From the NCBI GenBank assembly GCA_014695195.1, contig JACJNW010000032.1:186001-250000 (forward strand): a stretch of 64,000 nt of DNA, read 5' to 3'. Below the pieces are notes generated by a model. It worked only from the letters and a program-made list of their open reading frames with translations. It was not told the origin of the DNA and did not search any database. A program made the translations under genes and the position numbers. Source of the DNA: Cyanobacteria bacterium FACHB-DQ100. GTDB taxonomy: Bacteria; Cyanobacteriota; Cyanobacteriia; Leptolyngbyales; Leptolyngbyaceae. How positions within the stretch are numbered: position 1 is the stretch's first letter; each line of letters starts with the position of its first letter. Shown here piece by piece: positions 45,466 through 54,953 of this stretch.

Positions 45466-47913
45466 ATGACTATTTCGACATTATCCTCCACTAAAGACGT
45501 TGGGGAGCAGGTTAATCCTGCGAATTATGCCTCTATTATGGTGTGTTTTGGAGCTAATGAGAAGGTAATCGATAAAAGTGGCACTACTCAATTAAGTCAT
45601 TCGGACGCTTTTTCTAAAAAATCTGGAACGGTTAGAGATTTAGCGATTCATATTTACAAGGGTCATCCTTGGATGCCTGCAATCTTAGATAGAGGTCAAC
45701 CTCGTAAGAAAGAGTATGCCAATTACGCAGAACTAGTGGCGTTGGATTTTGACTCTGAAGTTACGATCGATGAAATTAAATCCCATCCATTTGTTAAAGA
45801 GTTTTGCTGCCTTGGAATAGAATCTGCAAGCAGCACTCCAGAAAACAATAAATTCCGTTTAGTCTTCAGATATAACATCCCAGTACAAGACTGGCAGAAC
45901 ATCGAGATCGGTCAACAATATTTAATGAGCCTGTTCCCCCAAGCGGATCAATCCTGCAAAGATGCTTCCAGATTCTTCTTTGGAGCCAAGGGTAAAGATC
46001 CATTTATTAAAAACTGGAACGTTGCGCTTCCTGAAGACTTTATGGAAGAAGCGATTAACCGGAAAGAAGCTCAAGAAACGAGTATTAGTGCTGAAGAATT
46101 AAAGCAAGCGCGACTAACTGAAGAAGAATATGGATTCAATGCTGACACCAATCAAGCGATTGAGACTGTACGGGAAGCATTGAAATATATCCCAGGCAGA
46201 GGTAATGCGGGAAGTGGCCGCTACCCAGAATGCCTAAAGATTATGGTCTGTCTGAAGGCGGCATTTGGGGAAGCTACAGCAAAAGAGTTAATTGAAGAAT
46301 GGTCGCCCACTGATATTTGCAACGGTTGGAATGTCTCAAAAAGATTAGCCAGTCTTGCCGCTACTTCAAAGGGATCTGAAGTTGGCTTCATTGTAAATCG
46401 AGCAAAAGAATACGGCTTCAAACCTAAATCAAGTAAGAAAACAGTTGGAGCAGTCAATTCAGCTTTAGAGGATCTAGCTAAGTCTGACTTCAAAGGGTTC
46501 TCAGATAAAGTATCTAAAGGTTTGGAGCAAGCCAAGGAGGAGGAAAAACAAGAGTACAAAATAGAGGTACTGACTGTTTCTCTGAAGCACCACTCCAAAT
46601 TTCAGGTGAAGCAGGTGATTAAGTCAATCAACTTTCAAGCGAATGAAGAGACAAAGTTAGAAGATTTTTTGATGTCGATCGCTTCTGAAATCTCTAAAGG
46701 AATGAGGGAAGCTAAACAAATCAAGGAGTTATGCAGCCTTAGCGGTCATTACATCTGGCTAAGTCTGGAAGAAGACAAGATTTTCTATGACTTCGCTAAC
46801 CTGATTCATACCTTTGGGGATCGATTAAAGTACAACACCTTTAAAAAGCAAGTTGAACTCGATGGCGAATTCTTTGAGGTGGGGACTGCTAAAACTCAAA
46901 TCACGATCAAACATAATTTCGTGGCGAGAAGTAAAACAGAGTTTCCAGATATCTTCTTGATAGCGGCAAAAGAAAACTCCTACAGCCCGTTGGTTGATTA
47001 TCTTGATTCAGTTCATCAGAAGTATGGCAAGTCAACTGAAATCTTGGAAGGAATGGCAAAGCGCTATTTTGGTCAGGATTTAGAGATTTACAATCAAATG
47101 CTGAAGAAAACTCTGATCAGCGCAGTAGCTAGAGCTTACAAGCCTGGATGTAAAGTGGATACTGCTTTGATCCTGCAAGGTAAGCAAGGTTTCAGAAAAT
47201 CTACATTCTTCAAGGTTCTGGCAGGTGGAGATGAATACTTTGAAGATTCATTCAACGGAGTAGGTCAGAAAGATGAAATCCTTAAGATCCATCAAGCTTG
47301 GTTTTCTGAATGGGCTGAATTAGAAACAGTCTTCAAAAGAAAAGAAGTTGCGGCAGTAAAAGCGTTTCTAACCTCATCCACCGATAATCTCCGCCCTCCC
47401 TATGGACGGGACATTATTGCAATGCCCAGAGGAGGAGTAATTTGCGGAACAACTAATGAATCTGAGTTTCTCAGTGACTCTACAGGAAACCGACGATTCT
47501 GGCCGATCCCAGTTTTACAGAAAATTCCAACTGATTTACTGGAGCAGGAGCGAGATCAAATCTGGGGAGCGGTGGTTGAACTTTATAAACAAGGTGAAAT
47601 TTGGTACTTAACCGATGAGGAAGAGGAACAAGTTAAAGAGTTAAGTCAGGAATTCCAAAGTAGCGATGTTTGGGACAATCATGTTGAGCAGTACATGGAA
47701 GAAAATGAATTTATTCAAATCCCAGAGCTTTTAGAGTCGATCGGTATCGATATTGCAAGACAATCTAAAGCTGAGCAAATGAGAGTTTCAAACATTCTGA
47801 AAAGAAAAGGTTGTATTCAGGAGAGAAGAAACAGAGACGGAAAAAGGATTAGAGGTTGGGTTAGTCCAAACGCAAAGCAAAACGACGATCCCCTAGCAGA
47901 TTGCCCCTTCTAA
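45466..47913 (+). CDS. VapE-type primase-helicase replication protein
   Basis: 815 residues. The N-terminal ~190 residues look like a primase-polymerase-type domain: ELVALDFDSEVT (DxD acidic pair), FCCLGIESASSTPENNKFRLVFRY and DASRFFFGAKGKDPF. A linker region (200-380) follows. The C-terminal VapE/SF3-like ATPase has Walker A LQGKQGFRKSTFF (about 570), AWFSEWAELE, KAFLTSSTDNLRPPYGR and ICGTTNESEFLSDSTGNRRFWPI. Such proteins start replication of plasmids and phage satellites. A terminator and iteron-like repeats follow at once, suggesting that the origin is next to it. Confidence 0.88.
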   Translation: MTISTLSSTKDVGEQVNPANYASIMVCFGANEKVIDKSGTTQLSHSDAFSKKSGTVRDLAIHIYKGHPWMPAILDRGQPRKKEYANYAELVALDFDSEVTIDEIKSHPFVKEFCCLGIESASSTPENNKFRLVFRYNIPVQDWQNIEIGQQYLMSLFPQADQSCKDASRFFFGAKGKDPFIKNWNVALPEDFMEEAINRKEAQETSISAEELKQARLTEEEYGFNADTNQAIETVREALKYIPGRGNAGSGRYPECLKIMVCLKAAFGEATAKELIEEWSPTDICNGWNVSKRLASLAATSKGSEVGFIVNRAKEYGFKPKSSKKTVGAVNSALEDLAKSDFKGFSDKVSKGLEQAKEEEKQEYKIEVLTVSLKHHSKFQVKQVIKSINFQANEETKLEDFLMSIASEISKGMREAKQIKELCSLSGHYIWLSLEEDKIFYDFANLIHTFGDRLKYNTFKKQVELDGEFFEVGTAKTQITIKHNFVARSKTEFPDIFLIAAKENSYSPLVDYLDSVHQKYGKSTEILEGMAKRYFGQDLEIYNQMLKKTLISAVARAYKPGCKVDTALILQGKQGFRKSTFFKVLAGGDEYFEDSFNGVGQKDEILKIHQAWFSEWAELETVFKRKEVAAVKAFLTSSTDNLRPPYGRDIIAMPRGGVICGTTNESEFLSDSTGNRRFWPIPVLQKIPTDLLEQERDQIWGAVVELYKQGEIWYLTDEEEEQVKELSQEFQSSDVWDNHVEQYMEENEFIQIPELLESIGIDIARQSKAEQMRVSNILKRKGCIQERRNRDGKRIRGWVSPNAKQNDDPLADCPF

Positions 47914-47933
47914 AAATTAAGGTTTAAGGACTG

Positions 47934-47960
47934 AGGAGCTTCAATTGAGGCTCCTTTTTT
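47934..47960 (+). terminator. Terminator after the primase-helicase gene
   Basis: AGGAGC / GCTCCT stem with a ten-base loop, then six T. Confidence 0.8.
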
Positions 47961-47970
47961 CTGGGGAAAT

Positions 47971-48434
47971 CGGGACAACCTCATCCTGTAAAAGTTGTCC
48001 CAAACTTCAATTTCTTGTATATCAAGCGGTTCAGCCTGTTTTGTGACTTTGACAGACTGTTTTTTTGGGACAACCGGGACAACCTGGGACAACCTTTTGC
48101 GGAGAGGTTGTCCCGGCCTCAATCCCTTGTATATCAGGCGCTTCCGCCTGACCTGGACAACCTGGACAACCTTTTTCTATAAAAGTTCATTTTTTTGAAA
48201 TATAAACTAAAGTTATCTAAATTTAAAATTTATAAATCTAAAATTATGATTTTAGATCCGCCGACACTCAACTGGCTGTAAATTGATAGAAATTGAAAGT
48301 TTGGCGCAAAAGGTTGTCCAGGTTGTCCGACTGCTCGGAATTCTTGCAGTGTAAGGAGTTGAGCCTGGACAACCTCAAGTAAAAGGTCGGTCAGGGGTTG
48401 TCCATCAAGTTGTCCAGGTTGTCCAAGTTGTCTC
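47971..48434. repeat. GGTTGTCC iteron cluster: possible replication origin or centromere
   Basis: About 14 copies of GGACAACC or its complement lie in two groups: 47973-48171 and 48312-48433. Several are 9-10 bp apart, for example GGGACAACC three times in a row from 48067. Inside the left group a longer block is repeated (TTGTATATCAAGCGGTTCAG near 48014 and its variant near 48127). The cluster lies directly after the primase-helicase gene and before a ribbon-helix-helix gene. Short ORFs across it owe their GQPGQ and TTWTTW runs to the repeat itself. Confidence 0.8.
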
Positions 48435-48604
48435 CATGCTGATGAACCAATTGCCGTTTCTTTCAAGTTCAGAAATACAGCGCTATTCCACAAACTTAGA
48501 GAAACTGTGAGGTCGATCGACCTACTTAAGAAATTCAAGCTAAAGAAGCGCGCTGCCATTGCTTAATAGTTTGAGATCTCCAAGTAGAGCCTCATTTTTT
48601 GTTT

Positions 48605-48777
48605 GATTTTTATGCCCACAAAAATCAGAATATTTTAATTCTTCAGATCCTGTTGCTAACGCTGCCTCGATTCTGATGGTACGCGGCTCTCAAAAATATT
48701 TTAGTTCTTCCTGATTTTTATGCCCACAAAAATGGGATTAGCGAGTTAAGATACTGGAAATATATACCCACAAAAAT
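48605..48777. promoter_or_regulatory. Three TATGCCCACAAAAAT repeats upstream of the ribbon-helix-helix gene
   Basis: GATTTTTATGCCCACAAAAAT occurs at about 48605-48625 and 48713-48732; a shorter form, ATATACCCACAAAAATA, lies at 48762-48778 and ends 6 bases before the ATG. The flanking ATATTTTA(A/G)TTCTTC is also repeated. The last copy overlaps the ribosome-binding region, so autorepression by the encoded protein is likely. Confidence 0.7.
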
Positions 48778-48783
48778 ACGGCT

Positions 48784-49371
48784 ATGGTAAGTAGGCTAGG
48801 GCGCGGCAGACCCAAGTTAGGAAATCTGACCGATTCACTAAGATTGCGATTAGAGATCGATGTGTATGAGGAATTGAAATTAGAAGCTGCGGCTCAAGGC
48901 GTTGATGTCAGTGAATATATTCGCCGGATTCTCAGGAATAGAGAGAAACCGAGTTTTGAAGGAGTAGAAAAAGGACTCGCTGCTCAACCAAGTAAACCTG
49001 CTAAAAAGACAGTTAAGTTAGACACCTCGATCGCTGACAACTACTTCAACTATGTTCTTGAAAGTACTGCCCATATGATTCTTGAAGAAGATTTACAACA
49101 GATCGATGAATTGCTGAAGCGGGAATTTGAAGAGGAGACTGGTGAAAATGGTAGGAAATGGATCTGTTTCCACGCCTTGGAGAAGTTGGTAAGTCAAATT
49201 TGTGAAAGAGATCCGCGCACCAGTGGAGGAGTAGGGAATTGGGAATCTAATCTAATTAGAATCTATGCTCACCGTCGAGGTATAGATTGGGTTGAAGTTG
49301 GAGCACGGATGGGATTTAGGAAGGAGGTGGATAAAAGGAGGGGGCTGATCGTCAAAGAGTATCTGACGTAA
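48784..49371 (+). CDS. Ribbon-helix-helix DNA-binding protein with unknown C-terminal domain
   Basis: 195 residues. Residues 6-58 (GRGRPKL, then LRLRLEIDVYEELKLEAAAQG and DVSEYIRRILRNRE) are a ribbon-helix-helix domain. After a linker the C-terminal 110 residues are helical (LQQIDELLKREFEEET, WICFHALEKLVSQIC) and end in a motif with a second possible helix-turn-helix (RGIDWVEVGARMGFRK). Candidate partition, copy-control or origin-binding factor, given the iterons on one side and its own operator repeats. Confidence 0.72.
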   Translation: MVSRLGRGRPKLGNLTDSLRLRLEIDVYEELKLEAAAQGVDVSEYIRRILRNREKPSFEGVEKGLAAQPSKPAKKTVKLDTSIADNYFNYVLESTAHMILEEDLQQIDELLKREFEEETGENGRKWICFHALEKLVSQICERDPRTSGGVGNWESNLIRIYAHRRGIDWVEVGARMGFRKEVDKRRGLIVKEYLT

Positions 49372-49772
49372 AACAAGGCGGGGTAGCAATTCAGCTGCGC
49401 TTTCTTACTTTTCTCCCAGTCTTGCTGCCTTGATCGATCACCTTTTGAGCCAGTTAATTGAGTGGCATTAGCTTTGTCTCCCCAAAAGGTGTGTTGATTT
49501 GATCCTGCTTAAGAAATTAACTCTTTAAGTAATTCTCCAACAGCAGTAGAACGAAGATCCGCCAAAAGTTAAAAACCTCTGCAAATCTATCTCCGCAACC
49601 AATAAATCTAAATCTATTGATTGCTTAAATTAAGTACGAATACTTAGCAATTGCTCCTTCGAGAATGCCCAAGCTGCCGCCCGCAAGAAGTTGTTAGTAC
49701 GATCCATCCTTCGATTCTGCACGAAAAATAGCGGCTACAAGGTCTGTATTTTAGTTAAAGAAACGATCTTGT
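49372..49772. other. Intergenic region, nothing recognised
   Basis: About 400 bases between the plus-strand ribbon-helix-helix gene and the convergent NERD gene. No clear terminator or repeat is seen. Confidence 0.4.
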
Positions 49773-51659
49773 TTAAGAAGCTTCCTGGTTCCCAAAATAC
49801 GGAGGTTGCCTTCTAACAGGTCTTCCGCAAATCAAATCATTTAGCTGCTCTACAGACAATGAGCTAAGTCGATGTCGATTTCTTTCAGCAAAAGCAAGTT
49901 CAAGATCCTGAATCACTTGCACAAGTCGCTCTAGAGTTGTGACTCGATAATAACCGCCAATCTCAGGCTGAATATAAGAAATATCCGCTCCTTCTGGAAA
50001 AACAATGATTCCGTAAACTCCAATTCTTCCACCCGCTCTGCTTAATTGCACTCGATCCATCATTGAATCTGTGTAGCCAACAACCTGCATATAAGGATTT
50101 TCGCGACTTGCGCCTCTAACAGAAAGATCTCTACCTGCTGGTGTTCTGCAAGTCCATTGCGTATTTCGCACATCTCCTTCAGCCAAGATTTTGCCTACGT
50201 AGTACTTAACCTCAACAATAAACACGCAAGATTGACCAATAACTATGAAATCAGTGAGTTGGCGCGATCGCCTCCCTTGACCTACATCAAATTGAGAACG
50301 AAGTCGCCATTGTCTTGCTTGATATCTCCGGCTGCCTTCCAAGCATTTTTGAATAGTGCGCTCAAACTCATTGAGGAAATCATTTAATTCTTCTTCTTGA
50401 CGCAGAGTAGCAATTTGTTCTTCTAGCAGACGAATATCCTCAGCATCTCGACATTCTTTTGCTTTTAACTGATTAATGGTCTGCTCCGCTTCCTGTAGTT
50501 TTAGATTTGCTTGCCGCTCCCGCTGTTTTAACTTCTCGGCTTGTGTTTTCAGAAAGGTTGTCTGTTGCTCTGTTTCTGATTGAAGATCCTCGACCTGATG
50601 TTTATAGTTTTGACTTTGCTCTTCAATAATTGTGTTACGTCGCTTAATTGCTTCTAGTTCTTGCTTCAGCTTGTTTACTAAATCATTGTTTTGTTGATTC
50701 TGTGATTGCTGTATTTGCTGTTGAAGAGTTTCGATCGTTTGTTGATTTTTCTGATTCTCCTCTTGCAACACCGAATAAGTTTTCCTTAGAGCCTCATCCT
50801 TGTGGTTCTGTGCAAGCTGATTTTCAAGATATTCAATTATTTGCTTGCTTGCTTGACTTTCTTGTTGCAGATCAGCTTTCAATTTCTCAACAAATTGTTC
50901 CTTCTCAGCAATGAGACAAGATATTTGAGATAACTGCTCTTTCCCTTGCAGGCGCGATTGCTCTAATTGGTCAAGGAGTTGACGCTTTTGTATCCGCTTC
51001 TGTTTATGGATTCGCTCAATATAAATAAAAGCTGCCAGTCCAGCGAATCCAAATAGTCCTAATGCCAGAGAGTAATATTTCTGCGCTCCACTATCCGATA
51101 ACAAACTACCTGGAAGTCGGTTTATCCATTTCGGATATTCTGTCCAAAACTCTGGAGATATGCCTCGAACATAGTAAACCCGCCCAATGATTTCTCCTGA
51201 GTTAATTCTTCCAGTTGTTAGCCAGGTAGATTGACGATTACTCATCATCTCCGTTTCTGTAACTACTGGAGGTGGATTTCGTAAAATACTGTAAGGCGCT
51301 TCTGCGAGTTTCTCAACTGTTAGTTGTTGCTTCCATTCTCGATTTGAGTTAGTAGAGTATAGCATCTGTTGACCGGGACAGTTTGTTTCCAGAGTGATGC
51401 AATTTGTAACAACCATCCCGAATAATCCATAATTGCTATCAAGAGTTCGTTGAACCTCCTCAGTGTTATTTTCTATGAGTGCTAAAGACAGCTTTGTTGG
51501 CAGTGTGTGCTTCAGGATATTGAAGTCAGTTGTCTGTACTCGCAGGATCGTACCGTTCCAATAACCTTGATGGTTTGCCCAGTTCGTCACTGTAGTAGCG
51601 CAAAAACTTGCAAGACCAATAATTCCAAACCGTCCAACAGAACCTAGAAGATGTTTCAT
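49773..51659 (-). CDS. Membrane-anchored protein with external sensor region, coiled coil and NERD nuclease domain
   Basis: 628 residues. TM1 about 8-26 (GIIGLASFCATTVT), an extracytoplasmic region 27-195 with two Cys (NCITLETNCPG), TM2 about 196-214 (LALGLFGFAGLAAFIYI), a very Gln/Glu/Lys-rich coiled coil 215-425, and a C-terminal NERD domain about 430-600: LTDFIVIGQSCVFIVEVKYYVG with the Asp and Glu-x-Lys of PD-(D/E)xK nucleases, then QVVGYTDSM and YGIIVFPEGAD. GGAG lies just before the ATG. It looks like a sensor that could release or switch on a cytoplasmic nuclease. I know no named system with this exact layout. Confidence 0.78.
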   Translation of the reverse strand: MKHLLGSVGRFGIIGLASFCATTVTNWANHQGYWNGTILRVQTTDFNILKHTLPTKLSLALIENNTEEVQRTLDSNYGLFGMVVTNCITLETNCPGQQMLYSTNSNREWKQQLTVEKLAEAPYSILRNPPPVVTETEMMSNRQSTWLTTGRINSGEIIGRVYYVRGISPEFWTEYPKWINRLPGSLLSDSGAQKYYSLALGLFGFAGLAAFIYIERIHKQKRIQKRQLLDQLEQSRLQGKEQLSQISCLIAEKEQFVEKLKADLQQESQASKQIIEYLENQLAQNHKDEALRKTYSVLQEENQKNQQTIETLQQQIQQSQNQQNNDLVNKLKQELEAIKRRNTIIEEQSQNYKHQVEDLQSETEQQTTFLKTQAEKLKQRERQANLKLQEAEQTINQLKAKECRDAEDIRLLEEQIATLRQEEELNDFLNEFERTIQKCLEGSRRYQARQWRLRSQFDVGQGRRSRQLTDFIVIGQSCVFIVEVKYYVGKILAEGDVRNTQWTCRTPAGRDLSVRGASRENPYMQVVGYTDSMMDRVQLSRAGGRIGVYGIIVFPEGADISYIQPEIGGYYRVTTLERLVQVIQDLELAFAERNRHRLSSLSVEQLNDLICGRPVRRQPPYFGNQEAS

Positions 51660-51746
51660 AAAGCTCCTGCAAGTTAAGTAGCGAGTAATCTCCTGAAGTT
51701 AAAAGGAGCCAAGTTAATAAACTCGACTCCCAAATGAGCTTTGAAC

Positions 51747-52787
51747 TTACACTTCTTCTGATCCAAAAGTAAGTTGAACTTCTAATGGCGTTGATCCTGG
51801 TGGAAGCATCACAGTCTTTTTATCAAGTCGTCGCCAAAACTCAGCATCCCCCAGTTGAAATTCTGAAGTTTTAATAGGTGCGATCGCACTCATATCAACT
51901 TGCACTGGTTCAACAGACTGCTCAACCTGTAATGAAGCTGGCTCAAATTGATAAGGCTGCACAACTACATCTTCAACCAATGTGGTCATTGGTGCTTTGC
52001 CAGCAGGTGCGGTAACTTCAGTTTGTTCAACCACACCTGGAGTAACTTGAGATTGAGGGGTAATTTGAATTTCTGTCACATCATCAACAGCTTGAGCGAT
52101 CGGTGCTGATTGACTTAATTGAAACCATCTAGCCTGGAACAACTGCCAATCCGTATAAGCTGTAGATTCAAAAGTTCCGTCCGCGCTCAATGAATACCAC
52201 CGGAAGTCATATTGTGCATTTCCATTAGCGTCAAAACTTTGAACAGAAGTAGTAATTGGCAGTCCCGCAGGTAAAGTTTCCAATAGCTTTCGCACTTCAT
52301 CAGCAGTCGGAATATAATCATTGCTTATCAGCAATGACCCCATATAACTGATCAATGCTGAATAACCGATTATCGAAAAATCAATAGGGCTTTTGAAGCC
52401 TCCTCTTAACTGGATTTTTGGATTGAAATCCGCAGTTAAAATACTTGGCAGATTAGATTTGTTAGGTGTAAAAGCTTGAGGCGCTTCAGTTAAAGGCGGA
52501 ATTTCCAAAGAAGGTAGAACTTCAACCAAAGGGGTTGTTTCTAAAAAAGGTGGGACGGAATCTAAATCAGTAAAAGCTGGAGCAGGTGGTGTGGGGACAG
52601 GAGCTGGATTAAAGAATTGTGCTCCCTCTGTTTGACCCTGCTGAAAGATTTCTTCAGTTGTCAATTCATTCCCTGAAGGAGCGTAGCAAATCGATGGCAC
52701 TGATTGAAAAATCAGGCGTGTTTGATCGGTTGGTGGCTGAATTGCAGCAGTGAGTTCCTGAGAAGTGCTAGAAGGTGTTGAAAACAT
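51747..52787 (-). CDS. Unrecognised Pro/Val-rich protein upstream of the membrane NERD gene
   Basis: 346 residues, no signal peptide. Pro-rich linkers (PAPVPTPPAPAF, LVEVLPSLEIPPLTEAP) flank a middle domain (about 120-220: IDFSIIGYSALISYMGSLLI, IPTADEVRKLLETLPAGLP, YDFRWYSLSADGTFES). The C-terminal third is acidic and ends in a short conserved-looking block (FWRRLDKKTVMLPPG). It lies 87 bases upstream of the NERD gene on the same strand, so co-expression is likely. Family unknown. Confidence 0.6.
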   Translation of the reverse strand: MFSTPSSTSQELTAAIQPPTDQTRLIFQSVPSICYAPSGNELTTEEIFQQGQTEGAQFFNPAPVPTPPAPAFTDLDSVPPFLETTPLVEVLPSLEIPPLTEAPQAFTPNKSNLPSILTADFNPKIQLRGGFKSPIDFSIIGYSALISYMGSLLISNDYIPTADEVRKLLETLPAGLPITTSVQSFDANGNAQYDFRWYSLSADGTFESTAYTDWQLFQARWFQLSQSAPIAQAVDDVTEIQITPQSQVTPGVVEQTEVTAPAGKAPMTTLVEDVVVQPYQFEPASLQVEQSVEPVQVDMSAIAPIKTSEFQLGDAEFWRRLDKKTVMLPPGSTPLEVQLTFGSEEV

Positions 52788-53022
52788 TGCAGGCAGGTGA
52801 ATGTGCGTAGTTACACATTCTGCTTCTCTCAGTGAAATCCGGGAAGTGAGAAGTTTGCTACATTACGAGTTTTTACACAGGGTTCACTGATTCTTGATGA
52901 AGCTTTAAAAATATGCAGATTTCTATATACAGCTTTTTGCTTGCTGCTAATCAGTAATAAGAAATCAAATAAGTCCGCTATTTAAAGCTAATATTCTTTG
53001 AAGCTTCTATTGGAGTTCTACT

Positions 53023-53661
53023 ATGCCCAGCTTTGAAGAATTAAATGCCGAAACTAAAGTACAAATCGCAAAAGCCATCTTTATTTTCGAGTCGATTGGT
53101 AAGCTGAATACTGTAGAACGTAAATTTGAAATTGATGCTGATACGGTTCAGCAAATCAAGAAACAGGCAGAGCAAGCATTAACGACTGCGTTTGCAGACC
53201 TGGAAGATCAGCCGCTAATCATCGATCCTGATTTAATCTTTGCTTATATCGAGGGAAAACCAGAACCTGAAGCAACTGAACCAACTCAAGACGAGGAGCC
53301 AAAAAGAACTAGAAAAAAGTATCCCGATTTAACTGATGAGCAGAAGAAGCAGTTAAAGATAATTCTCCAAAAAATTAGAGATTACAACAAGAAACATCCC
53401 AATACTCCAGTCAAAGCTAGTGAAGGAATCCTGCAAGCTGGATTAGAACACTATGAAATGTCTGCTCCAGTTGTTATCACTAAATTGAATCAAACAAATG
53501 ACGCAGATCTTCTCAAAGAGATTGAAGAAATTGATGCGGCTACAGAAAGCGTCTATCAGAAAAAAGGTAGTAAAAGTCCTGTTGGTAAGAATGCAGGAAA
53601 ATTAGTGACAGATTTTGTTAAATACCTTACCACCGATAAAGAAAAGCCTGCCTCTAAATAA
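53023..53661 (+). CDS. Unknown protein with N-terminal helical domain
   Basis: 212 residues. Helical N-terminus (LNAETKVQIAKAIFIFESIGKLNTVERKFEI), a linker rich in Pro/Glu and a basic patch (KRTRKKYPDLTDEQKKQLKIIL), then helices ending in a Lys-rich tail. Divergent from the Pro-rich gene. GGAG lies 8 bases before the ATG. Could bind DNA through the KRTRKK region; function unknown. Confidence 0.55.
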   Translation: MPSFEELNAETKVQIAKAIFIFESIGKLNTVERKFEIDADTVQQIKKQAEQALTTAFADLEDQPLIIDPDLIFAYIEGKPEPEATEPTQDEEPKRTRKKYPDLTDEQKKQLKIILQKIRDYNKKHPNTPVKASEGILQAGLEHYEMSAPVVITKLNQTNDADLLKEIEEIDAATESVYQKKGSKSPVGKNAGKLVTDFVKYLTTDKEKPASK

Positions 53662-53807
53662 ACCCAATCAATAATTTGAAGATTTGAAACTTCATTTAAT
53701 TATTGATTGTGAAGTAAGAAATCACACCTCAAAATCTTTTTCAATTACTAATTCGCTCGATCTGATAATTTCCTAAGATTTAAATTAATTAAATTTAGGA
53801 AAATTGA

Positions 53808-54140
53808 ATGATGGATGAGCTTACAGATCTAGAACTTCAAACGGCTGAAATGAGTTTGACAAGTATTTCAGTTAAATTAAAAGAGCGGTTGACTTTCTTA
53901 AATAATCGAGATGTATCGATCCTAGATGAACAAGAAATAGCATTCTTGAATTTTCAGATTTCTAGCCTTTCTTCAAAATTCAATTCAATCTCAGCAACTC
54001 TGAACTGGATTTCCAGAGAAATTGCAATGCGAAAAACTGGACAATTTGAAGAGCAATGGGAAATTATCGATCGACTAAGAGTTTTGTGCGGCGAGACGGA
54101 TGAAGAAGATGAGGAAGAAAACTTAGAAGAACCTGAATAA
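53808..54140 (+). CDS. Small helical acidic protein
   Basis: 110 residues, almost all helix (LETAEM-type heptads, LKERLTFLNNRDVSILDEQEI) with an acidic tail EDEEENLEEPE. AGGA lies before the ATG. It follows the previous gene by 146 bases and ends before a hairpin terminator. No family known. Confidence 0.5.
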   Translation: MMDELTDLELQTAEMSLTSISVKLKERLTFLNNRDVSILDEQEIAFLNFQISSLSSKFNSISATLNWISREIAMRKTGQFEEQWEIIDRLRVLCGETDEEDEEENLEEPE

Positions 54141-54144
54141 TCAA

Positions 54145-54177
54145 ACAAAGCTCGTTAATTAGTCAACGAGCTTTGTT
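54145..54177 (+). terminator. Terminator-like hairpin
   Basis: AACAAAGCTCGTT and AACGAGCTTTGTT flank a short loop; the stem is 13 bp and nearly perfect. It lies just after the small acidic gene. Confidence 0.75.
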
Positions 54178-54953
54178 AAAGTTCCGATATATCAATTAGG
54201 AAATGCCGCGTTTAGGCAATCAAATCTAAACGCTTTTAAGCTTAAAGAAGAGGTTTGCTGATACTTTAATACTTTAGTGATCGCTTTTACTGAATTTAGA
54301 AACTTATGATCTTTGTATCCTTTGCGATTCAATAGCAATGCTGAATCCATCTTCTAGCGAATATATCAAAACGGGAAAAATCTCATCAGATGTGCGCTCT
54401 ATACAAATTGAGCGCAAAAGTAATCACTCCAACTGATCACAAGCAAGTACTTTAATCTGATCTCTAACACTTAACGTCTGGCTTATCTCCATAGAGACAA
54501 GTCTTTGATCTCTACAAGCGATCAGTTGAATCTTAATCTCATCTATGAGCGATCAGTTAAAGATCAATCTAAATAATTCAATTTACCGCGCAAACAGGCA
54601 AAACTACTATATATACAAACTGAGCCACAGCCAATCTGGCTCAAAGTACTAGACCAGCGTTCCTTTGAGTTCACTCTACAGGTGTTAGCAATACTACACT
54701 TGGGTTCTTGCTAAGTTACTTAAGAGGGTTAAGCTTTTATTGTGTGTAGGCTAGAGGTACTAGACGAAGCGTTCTCTCTATCTACCAATCAGTTTGCATC
54801 TTCGTTTCGCGGACTAGCCCTTGCAGCAAGGAAGTTTGCTCCACCAATATAAACCCTGAAGCTGACAAAATCAAGATCTTAATTAACGAGCTTCTTCAAC
54901 AAGATCAACGGATCTGTTTTGATTGAAATTCAGCAAGCTTACCGATCGCACAC
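54178..54953. other. Gap before the integrase gene, no gene seen
   Basis: About 780 AT-rich bases. Several direct and inverted AGCGATCAGTT-like motifs (about 54519-54560) and two TACTAGAC(C/G)(A)AGCGTTC blocks (54648 and 54758) occur. They may be integrase arm-type or regulatory sites, but this is only a guess. Confidence 0.35.

Noticed and set aside
48230-48559. 109-codon minus-strand ORF over the iterons
   Set aside because: Its GQPGQ runs come from the GGTTGTCC repeat; no start site and no family likeness. The same applies to the frames at 47910-48122 and 47995-48198.
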